Shown: piece after piece, positions 33,226-42,187 of the stretch
How positions within the stretch are numbered: position 1 is the stretch's first letter
Layout of the letters: each line of letters opens with the position of its first letter
Source: Hysterium pulicare CBS 123377
Taxonomy: Eukaryota; Ascomycota; Dothideomycetes; Hysteriales; Hysteriaceae
Assembly: GCA_000467715.1 (NCBI GenBank)
Contig: AJFK01000496.1
Coordinates: 1 to 47,443, forward strand
Length of the DNA stretch: 47,443 nt
Reading direction: 5' to 3'
Program-made: the position numbers and the translations under genes
The notes under the pieces: generated by a model
Told to the model about the DNA's origin: nothing
Seen by the model: only the letters and a program-made list of their open reading frames with translations
The model's database searches: none

Positions 33226-36200
33226 TTATAAATTCTCGGGGTCTGAGCTTTCGTCCTTGAGGTCCATAGTAACCGAAGGCTCATAATTATTGATCTTTAC
33301 TACAACACTACGCAACTCTTTAGCTAATTTCCCAAATTTTATCAAGGCCTTCTGAACCTCGATATTCTCTCTTTCTGGCTGTGCATCACGGACCTGATCC
33401 TCTCCCTTTAATCGTTCTCTGCAGTCTTGAAGAGACTTTTCAAGGTCTCTGCGCCGATCGTCATCCGCTCCACCGAGTATCTGATACCAAGCCAAGACGT
33501 GCACGAACAGTTTCTCTGCTACTCCGAGGCAGTATTGACTTTTTGCATGGTGGGCTAAGTGGAGGGTCGCTTTGCCCATTCCCTGTATAGTTTGGCCGCC
33601 CGGATTCTATCACTTAGCAAAGAGGCGTGCTGAAGAGAGGTTCCACCAAGAGCACCATTTACCTTTTCATCGCCCCTTAATGCTCTTTCGGTCATTGTCT
33701 CCGCTGCTTTGAGCATACCTTGATCGGTATAAATTGAAGCTATTGTTGAAACCACCTTGAGTAACTCCTCCACATTGGTTCCACCATATACATCCATCTT
33801 TTTATAACCCTGTAATGCTCTTTCGGCCATTGCTTCCGCTTCTTTTAGCATACCTTGAAGGAGATAAATTGAAGCCAACATCGAGACCACCTTGAGTAAC
33901 CTCGCAAAGTCTCCACCATGTGCACTAGACTTTTCATAGCCCTGTAATGCTCTTTCGGTCATTGTTTTCGCTTCTTTGTGCATACCTTGCGCTAGATAAA
34001 GCGAGCCCAACGTTGACATCACGTCGAAAATTTTCTTGTGTTCCTGAAGTCCCCTATCCTCATAACTTCGTAGGATACGCTCGTAAATTTGCCGAGCATC
34101 ATCCAATCTCCCCTGGTTTTCGTAGACTTTAGCAAGTTGTTCTCCAACAGAGTCAATTGGACTTTCCGGTTGTTCGTCGATTGATTTCAGACTGCTACAT
34201 CCCTCAAAAGTTTTGAGGCGTTCTGGACCCAAAAGTTTTTCGAATCCACGCGCCGCGCGTCCGTACATCTTGTTGGCTTCACCGAAGTTGCTTTGATGCT
34301 TATAGAGGTCCGCTATCTCGACGATCATAGTAAGTGTTTCTTCCGATTCGTGGCCATATATCTTCTCGCTTGTTCCCAGTGCCGTGTTGAGTATTGTCTC
34401 AGCCTCGCTAAACCTCTTTTGAGAACGATATACGCCACCCAAAACACTCATTACGGATATTATAGGGCCTACGGCATCCGGATCCAGCAACCTCTGGCAT
34501 TGCAGGCCACGTCTACATAAGTCCTCGGCCTCTTCAAGCTTATCTTGCATATCGTAGACAATCGCCAGCATTGAAAGTGTCTCTAGAAAGTCTGGCAAGC
34601 ATGAATCGTCGTTCTCATATCCCTTGACGGCGCGGGTCAACATGTCGTCCGCCTGTTTTAGAAGCCCTCGGTAAGCAAGAAATAATCCTAGAGACCTATA
34701 AGCCCACGGAAACTCTTTTGCATTCTGAGAATAAGTGTGCATGTATCTGTGGACTAGAGTGCAATGCGGAAAAACTCGGTTTTCAAGGTTCCAATCTCCG
34801 TTTGTTATACGGTCGTGCCCATACATTGCGGTAATTTGTGCCGCGATGCCGCATAACTCTTTTCGCTCCTCGGGTGCTCCAAGATGAGAACACCACATAT
34901 GCAGGACCGGGTGGATTGAATGGCTGGAAGAGTCTTCTTTTGCCTCAGCAAGAGAATAGCGTGATAGAAGACCGATCGCGTCTCTGAAGTTCAACTCACT
35001 CTCTGCCAAGTGTAAGAGCCACGTCGGGCATCTAAACGACTGAGCTTCGGCAATAAATTCATACCATAAGTCGTTGCAGTCCAGGAATCCCCATAATTTG
35101 AGCAATTGAGCAGCATCCTTACTCTGCGCTCGAACCTGATTGTACGACATGGTCCATGTTGTTAAGATACTTCGATCGTACTCCTGCAGCAAGAATCGCT
35201 CTTCTCTTTCCTTCAGAGCTTCCCATGTCTCGTCGTAGTACTTTACATAAACAGCGGTAGCCATGTTCGTCTCTTGCAAGTATGCGCCAGCCTGAGTCAG
35301 TGCTAGAGGTAGTCCACAAAGTCGTTCAAGAATCAATTCAGCATCTGGAAAGTATTAACATTTATCTGCAAATGCCCACAGAGTCGTTGGGGTCCTTGCC
35401 TTCTACGATTCTACCAGCATTGTTCTCCAAGATGGCCTTGGACTGGTCATCATTGGTGATTTCCAATTTAGTTGCAAATCCGCACCTCCGGAGGCTTGCC
35501 AGCCGAGTGGTGATTAAAATTGAACCATGGTCTCCAGACGGAAAATAGTCTTTCACGTCGTATGCTTGAGAGTCACTTTCATCCAGGTGATCACGGTCTA
35601 CGTTATCAAAGATTAGCAGCCATCTATGATTCGTCGGTAAGGAGAACCATTGAAGAACACAATCAACTACTGTGTTGATATCGACGCCGCATGCTGTACT
35701 ATCCACCGTGGAACTTGTAGACGATTGTTTGAACTTTCGCCAGGACGTTCGATTGACGGGTGATGGTTTCAGAGCATCCGCAATATCTGTCGTGATTTCG
35801 CTTTGAGGGAGTCTTTGTGCGACATCGATAAAGGACTGCTTTAAGCTGGCTTCGGATGACCCGTTCATCCAGAACACTGCATTGAATTTGGTGTGATATG
35901 CCCGAGCAAACTCAATTGCTAATTGGGTCTTGCCAATGCCTCCAAGTCCATGAAGGACGAAGACTTTTCGGCGGGTTGATTCAACACCCTCAGGAAAGAA
36001 GCAATGCTCAAGCTTTTGCATTTCTGCCTCACGAGCAATGAATTCGTTCACAACCGGAACCCCTTTCAAGCTAAAGGGGACTTTGTGCTTGCTATGTTTT
36101 GCTTTTTACCAAGTCAGAATTTTCATTCACAATGGTGGCAAAGAAGTCAAATTACGCTGAGACCGAGCCCGTATCAATGCTGGCGCTGACTCCACCATCT

Positions 36201-37325
36201 GTTCGAGTACGTCACGAACAGTTTGGAAATCTTCCTCTGTGTTTTTACCGAATTTGTTCATGTTGAAGTGGGTTCGCGACATGGAATATTTCCTCGTGTG
36301 ATCAGAGAGATCAAGGCAGCCGGAGCTTTCGCTCACAACAAAGCGCTGTGGAGCAGTCAGCACAGATCTGCGATACATTTTCAGATGAGACAAGCATACA
36401 ACTCTCTTTTCCCCGCCTACGATAGCTCCGACATTGCTCGACTTAAGTTCGTAAAAGCAAGCGATCTGCGCGCTCTTCGCATGCGATTGAATTTTTGTAA
36501 AGTCGTTCACGAGTTCTTTGAGAAAGTCATTCCCAGGCTGTAATATATTCAAGACGTCCATATGTACTTCTTCTGCTTCGTACTCTCTTCGTGCTGCTTC
36601 AAGCATTTCACTATGACCCATGCCTTCTGCCCCTCGAAAGGGCGTTCCAAAGAAGACGATGCCGGTCGTGGAATCAAATAGCTCAGGCCAATCATCTGCA
36701 TGATATCGGGCATTTAAAAGTGCCTTTAGTTCATTAGTTGTGATGATTTAAGGCGATCATCCTGCTCACCTTCATGACTACTAGGCCACCAAAGCAATGA
36801 ACGACGAATATCAGTGGATGGGATGAGTTCCTCTTAATATGTGGTGGTTAATTTAGTCGAAAAGGTGGAATCTTCCAATGATCACACCTTTCTTTCCCTT
36901 TTCAAAGCTAACAACAGCCGGTTTGCTACTGTTGAAGCATGCTGGCGAATCGCATCTCTCCCAAACCACTGTGACTCATATCCATACCGCATTATACGTG
37001 CATTTGGGGCTATCGTAGGCAACATAGCTTCATCTTGAAGCCAGTCGACCCATTGCGGGATCTCGGCTGTGCCGACATTCTTGCACCAGGTATCGGCCGG
37101 ATGAGCTCCAATGCCATGAACAGCAACAATGCTGTGATTATAATAAGCAATTACTTACACAGATAAAAGGGAAACATACTCAACTGTGGAGCCTTCTGGT
37201 GTATCCGTCCTGGGAAGTATGAGAACCTTCAGACCTAAGTCATCCTCGGTGAGCGGTCGGACCAATGACCCAGTTAGTCAGCTTCTTACGTAAGCCTCTG
37301 TTTCCTGACCATCATCGATATTCAT
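33226..37325 (-). CDS. NLR-like STAND protein: hydrolase-like domain, NB-ARC, TPR
   Basis: Fungal proteins of this build are implicated in non-self recognition and regulated cell death. Eight exons join in frame to 1238 residues: 37290-37325, 37180-37244, 36888-37131, 36770-36832, 36156-36723, 35400-36101, 33663-35344 and 33226-33582. The N-terminal alpha/beta-hydrolase-like domain has IVAVHGIGAHPADTWCKNVG, MRYGYESQWFG, then FVVHCFGGLVVMK, where Cys128 stands at the usual Ser position, IVFFGTPFRGAEGM and SRTHFNMNKFG. NB-ARC follows: P-loop GLGGIGKT (377-384), Walker B LLIFDNVD (487-494), GSILITTR and GLPLA (570-574). TPRs fill the rest, with three closely similar 45-residue repeats near the end. 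The intron 35345-35399 must be GC-AG. The last intron is uncertain: without it the frame stops at 33555. The start gives a short exon MNIDDGQETEAY and is plausible. Confidence 0.9.
33665..34060 (-). repeat. Three near-identical TPR-coding DNA repeats (about 130-135 bp)
   Basis: Blocks built on the plus-strand string AATGCTCTTTCGG recur near 33679, 33814 and 33944, each followed by CATACCTTG and, in the first two, ATAAATTGAAGC. In protein they are helices of the form ALQGYEK and QGMLKEAE. High DNA similarity points to recent unit duplication or gene conversion, a known feature of fungal NLR repeat domains. Confidence 0.75.
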
Positions 37326-37585
37326 CACCCTCTATACTGCAGACAATATGATGCGGTTAAAAGCTGCGAGGATGTGAGGATGAAAGGACTGAAGGTATGG
37401 AATTGGCGACAGGAAGTTAGCTGCCTACCTACTTGTCCCGGTTTCATGCGTGTAGCAAGGCTCAGCTGTGGCTGGGTGGCTTTCTGCAGCCTCCGTCACA
37501 AGCACTCGGCAGACCCCAACCCGAAAAAGCAACCGTAAGACACTCAGATATCTAAACTTTATTGTACATTTCAACTCTTAGCTTT

Positions 37586-38563
37586 ATGATGTTCGATTCA
37601 ATACCATTTAGGAAAGAAAGTCAACTTGCTGGGAATTTTCAATTTGAAGCGGGTATACCCTCCGTCACATCTCCTCTGTATCAGCCTCCTCCAAGAACAA
37701 TCAATGATCCTGAACGTACAAAGTATACTCTCGAACAAGAATTCTATGCGAACGACCTTGAGGCGATAGCACACCATCTATGGATTGTATCGACACGATC
37801 TAGTGCCAACATCAACCCACTACACAAGCAACGCATCAAAGGGCGCGACATCGTTGTCACAGAGGAACCACGTCTACACTTGCTATGGATCAACGATCGC
37901 ATCTTCATAAAGCCTCTGCAAAGATTCCTTCTCTCCTACACTTTCTGGGAAAAATACCTGAGCAACAGCTCAGTCCAACTTGGACGTAGTCGTGACCGTA
38001 TCCGCAAGGCTGCCCTAGGATACCTTCGGACATACCGTCACCTGATCCGACATGAGTCTGATTTCCTCATAGCTCAACAGGACCATCTTCGTCTTGTCCC
38101 AAAAGACATAGATTGGGCATCTTTTTGCCGTTTTCTCTCAGACATTGAATGCATCGACGAAGCCGACGTATCTGGAAGGTATCATTATGGTGAACTGAGG
38201 CTGTCGCGCTTGAATTTCTACGCCCCGTTTCTTCTTCAACGATTCAATTACGAACAAATCCACGGGCAATACGGAGACTTCTTTGGACGATTCTACGGGC
38301 CTATCTTATTCGTCTTTGCGGTTGTGTCTACACTTTTGAACGCATTGCAAGTACAATTGGCAGTTGAACAAGTATCAGTCACACATTGGGCTTCGATGTT
38401 GCCTTTATCACGCGGGTTTAGCATTTTTAGCTTGGTCGCAGCATCAGTGATTTCCCTTGCCATCCTCCTCCTTTGGCTGTGGATGTACTTGGATGAGTGG
38501 ATATACGCGGTGCGAGATAGACGCAGGAAGATGGAGGAAGATCGCAGCCGGTCAGAATGCTAA
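37586..38563 (+). CDS. Fungal two-pass membrane protein, DUF6601-like
   Basis: A single exon of 325 residues runs from the ATG at 37586 (a second ATG follows at 37589). The soluble part has YANDLEAIAHHLWIVSTRSS, NINPLHKQRIKGRDIVVTEE and LLWINDRIFIKPLQRFLLS, which I recall from a fungal family of unknown function (DUF6601); the family number is from memory. Two membrane helices lie near the C-terminus: YGPILFVFAVVSTLLNAL and FSLVAASVISLAILLLWLWM. A basic tail (RDRRRKMEEDRSRSEC) follows. It is divergent from the NLR gene with about 260 bp between starts, so the two may be co-regulated. No reaction is known. Confidence 0.78.
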   Translation: MMFDSIPFRKESQLAGNFQFEAGIPSVTSPLYQPPPRTINDPERTKYTLEQEFYANDLEAIAHHLWIVSTRSSANINPLHKQRIKGRDIVVTEEPRLHLLWINDRIFIKPLQRFLLSYTFWEKYLSNSSVQLGRSRDRIRKAALGYLRTYRHLIRHESDFLIAQQDHLRLVPKDIDWASFCRFLSDIECIDEADVSGRYHYGELRLSRLNFYAPFLLQRFNYEQIHGQYGDFFGRFYGPILFVFAVVSTLLNALQVQLAVEQVSVTHWASMLPLSRGFSIFSLVAASVISLAILLLWLWMYLDEWIYAVRDRRRKMEEDRSRSEC

Positions 38564-39081
38564 ATGGCGTTTGCTGGTGGCTTCGCCTGACGGTAATGCG
38601 ATATCAGGCTTGATTAGATGTGCGACTACGAGAATGATCACGGGCCTTATCCGTTGAGAAGTGAGGATTAGACCACGCAATTAGTTTGTTGTTCTACTGA
38701 AAACAACATCCTACCCTTCATTCATTCCTGCTTCCTAGTGCGAAAAAGCCGAATGTGCAATTGCGGGATTGGTATACCCATCACAATACCATCGAGCGGG
38801 AATCGACCCCAGGGTCCAAGTCGGAGATCCTGCGCTCCGAGAACAGCAAATCAATATTGGAGCTTTTTGTGGCGTCCAGTAAACGTAGGTGGAATCGTTG
38901 CCTGGCACCACTGCAACAAGGCTGAGGCGGAGCCTTGTGACGCTATAAAATCAGACCCCATTCCTCCAAGGCTATCAACGATGTACATCCTTGAGCCTTG
39001 TCCAGCTTTGTTTCCTCTAATCCCCTCAGGGTCAATCAACCAAGTTAGACTCCCTTCAACATACAATAAGTTCTAGTCAAT
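38564..39081. other. Intergenic region before the Cys-rich membrane protein
   Basis: No gene was seen. A tRNA T-arm-like string on the minus strand (38798-38809) was examined and rejected. A TATAAAA-like element (CTATAAAATC near 38943) lies about 140 bp before the next ATG. Confidence 0.45.
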
Positions 39082-39967
39082 ATGTCGATACCTCTCTCCA
39101 CCACTTTTACACCGCCATCGTCATGTCTGCAGACTGTCTGGAACATTCCGTTTGTGTACACGCAACAATATATCCTCCTCGGCGGTACTTTCTACGACCG
39201 CTGTTTGCCTACCTCTTTTATTCCAACATCTACGTTCTATTACTCGCCTGGTATATGCCCGGCAGGATATACAAGTGCTTGTAGCACAAGTGAAGTGGTT
39301 GGTCCAGAAACTGCGACAATCTGGACTTGTTGTCCTTCGTTAGTCTGATTCTCATCCTGCTTCGGCTCTCTACTTATCGATGAATACCGACTAAGCAACT
39401 ACCCATATAGTTCCTACACTTGCCAAACCACGGTATCGTATGAATGGGAGGCGACTTTGGGATGCGTATCCCGCTTTTCCACAACCATTACGCAGACTCT
39501 CGAGGACGCTGGGTCGTCCTATGTTTATATAAACCCACCTGGAGCCATCAATGCCTACAGCGTTCAGATTAGGTTTAGGTCCAATGATTTCGTCGGTCTT
39601 CCTTCCCATAAGTTTCTCCGCCGATGCTGACCGTTTGAGTAAGGTTACGACATCATCTATGTTATCCACCACGAGTTCAACCTCTAGCGCTTCCCCTTCT
39701 CTCATTTCTTCAGCAACAGTCAGCTCAGCCCCCTCGCCTAATCCAAGCCAAGCTATTCCAAGCAGCAATGCACTGCCTGCCGGAACCAAGGCAGGTATAG
39801 GCGTGGGCTTAGTCCTCGGCGTGGCTTTGATTGCGGGTGTCATATACCTCGCGTGGCATTTCGGGAAGAGATCGAGGCAACCGTACCCGACCACCGAGCA
39901 TCTGCACCATACTCACCCTTCTCAAACACCTTGGGCTTATGAATTAGACGAGCATAGGCCGCACTGA
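39082..39967 (+). CDS. Cys-rich, Ser-rich single-pass membrane protein
   Basis: Exons 39082-39338 and 39411-39572 (or -39578) and 39613-39967 join in frame to about 257 residues. The extracellular-type part starts TTFTPPSSC and contains spaced cysteines (YSPGICPAGYTSAC, WTCCPSSYTC, LGCVSRFS). It is followed by a Ser/Thr-rich stalk, a membrane helix GIGVGLVLGVALIAGVIYLA and a short basic cytosolic tail ending ELDEHRPH. This build is common in fungal surface or sensor-like proteins whose function is not known. There is no clear N-terminal signal peptide. The second intron is only 40 or 34 nt in the two possible models, so its limits are uncertain. Confidence 0.68.
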
Positions 39968-42187
39968 GAAAGAAGTTCGCTGCTTCAGTGATATAACAAG
40001 CTATTGCCTAGTGCAGAGTCGTCTCTGAGACAAAGATGTATAGCTCCAGGCCAGCTTTCGAACCTAACATAGCGCGACTCAATGAGATCGATTAGTAGAC
40101 TCGGTAGAGCGGAGTATGGCTGGTACCCTACCGAGCGCGAACTAGATGGATCAAGGGAGAGGCTTGAAATGATAAAGGAACGGACCAAGTCGGTTCTGGG
40201 GAGGCAAAAGGCCTGAGGCCTCCGGATAGTAGATCTGTCACCAGGTTCTCTAGTAGTGCAGATTGGTCTTTGAATATATCAGATTGTCGAAGGTCAACAC
40301 TCCCCTATCTACTCAACTGCATAGCATCATAATAGCATATTCACGCATTCCGCAAATGACCGATGATCGTTTCCAACAAATCGACTGTAAATCCTACCAC
40401 ACATTCTCACTGCTCCGCTTCTCCTCGCATATCCAGAAGAGTTCAGCCTTCAAGACTTCGTTGCTACCTTCCTCTTCTAACTCTTCAAGACCTCCTACCG
40501 CCTCAATATCGTCTTATTCCGCTTTCCATCACGGCTGAAGCTCGTCTCCGTGAAAGAGGCAGCGTGGTCGCATATTACTCTGACAACTTGGAGTAGGGCT
40601 AGGTAAAAGGGCTAGAGTGGCTAACCTTCGGAACTCAGATGGCGGTAGCTCTGTATTAAAGAGCTTTCTACGGCAGATTTGAACTCTCACTCATGGCGTG
40701 GAGACGCAAGTGATCGAATCCTCTGTCACGGTCTCTATCACTACGATGGGGCTTCGATGGTCTTTGATGCTGTGAGGGATTGCTTGAGGTGGCTGGACAT
40801 ATTACACTGAATTGATCAGAGTTCCATTTCCATTGGTGCCCTTCCTCCGTGGTAGTCGTAGGCGTGTCCGTCATTGCCGTCGTCGCTGTCACTTACAGGA
40901 AACGCCGCAATTGGAAGTCTTACAATCTCACGAATGTCAATCTTCGAAATTTCCACTGTGAAAGGCTCTTTTCGAACGCCTGGTGCTCAAGTCTATCAGC
41001 TTCCCTAAATCTTGAATCGAAAAGCAAGTTTTCTTATAGCTTTCTCCAGCCTCCAGTCACAACCCCCATCTCCATCCAGATGCCGCTCTCATCTCCACCC
41101 TGACTTGCTCTCACACCAGCCCTCTCCTCATCATCGCCTTCATCGCCATTGCCATCTACATTCGCCTCTCCACTACATGACTCCATCCCTGACCTTGACA
41201 TCTGACCTTTGACCTTTGACCTTTGACCTTTGACCTTTGACCTCTGACCTCTGATCTCTGATTTCTAATCTTTGACCTCTCACCGCCGACGTCTTACTGC
41301 TGACATCTAGCCATTGACCTTTGACCTCTGACATTTTTCCTATACTCAACCTCTCACCTCACACTACACCCTCCCCAAACCCTCACTCCCTCACTCCCTC
41401 ACTCACAACCCGCCAAGCCCCCCCGCCGCACTCCTCGCAGCCCAACCAAATCCCCTCCCACGCCCTCCGATACCCTCCGATACCCAGCGCCCGAAAAACC
41501 CCGTTCAAAAAGACGCTAAAAGCCCAATCCACAGCCCAACCCGCAAATTCCCGTCCATTCCCGCCCAAAAGCCCAATCTCCGCGGGAATAAAGCTCAGAC
41601 ACCAAGCTAGCGTCAGGCACCAGGTCACAAGCCAGTTTACGGGCGTAAGATGAGGCCGCCGGACCCACTGACCAAGCTAGGCGTTTAGGGTACTGTTGTT
41701 TGTCGTTCGCCCAGGAGCAGGGGGGTTTTTCCGGTGGATTAGGTAAGGGGGACGGTTTAAGCGGAGAGTGGGAAGTGATTCGGAGCAGGGGGGCCTGGGT
41801 AAAGGGCGAGGCTAAGACGGAGGAGGGACGGGCCGGAGGAACTTTGGGTTTAGGAGCGGGAGGAGTTTGGAGGAGAGCGAGGATAGGGGATGGAAATGTG
41901 AGGGCGACGGTCAGGTTATATAGTTCGAGGTAATGAGAAGGGCCGATTCTTTTAGTGGAAGGACCAGAGACTTGACCGTTCATGATGAATTGAGGCAACG
42001 AATCAAGAAAAAGCGGTGAGGGTTTCGAAGGGGCCGGACTGCAGGCTATTATTCAATACATGAATAAATATACAAACCATGATAACCAACCAATCCTGCA
42101 ACACAAACACAACACTTCGGTTCTAGTTGCCCTCAACGCCAATACGACCTCGCTCACACAAGCAAGAGACCTGGTTAACTCAAACGC
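39968..42187. other. 2.2-kb region with simple repeats and weak frames
   Basis: A plus frame 40106-40216 reads as a charged tail (YGWYPTERELDG, RLEMIKERTKSVLGRQKA) ending in TGA, and another at 40849-40917 looks like a membrane helix followed by TYRKRR. They may be relics of a membrane protein like its neighbour, but no complete gene could be built. A heptamer array lies at 41201-41282. A minus frame of about 155 codons at 41516-41983 is Pro-rich with no domain; it ends about 200 bp downstream of SEC15 and is not supported. Confidence 0.45.
41201..41334 (+). repeat. TGACCTT heptamer tandem array
   Basis: Seven-base units TGACCTT/TGACCTC repeat without break from about 41203 to 41250, then decay to 41282, with further single units to 41334. 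The 7-bp period cannot hold an open frame at constant phase without repeating a heptapeptide, and no gene covers it. Confidence 0.88.

Noticed and set aside
38798-38809. tRNA T-arm-like string GGGTCGATTCCC on the minus strand
   Set aside because: Position 54 is G instead of T, and no matching acceptor, D or anticodon arms could be folded in the upstream 70 nt.
41516-41983. Pro-rich minus-strand frame downstream of SEC15
   Set aside because: Long but low in complexity, no domain, and strongly skewed base composition that also keeps the opposite strand open.
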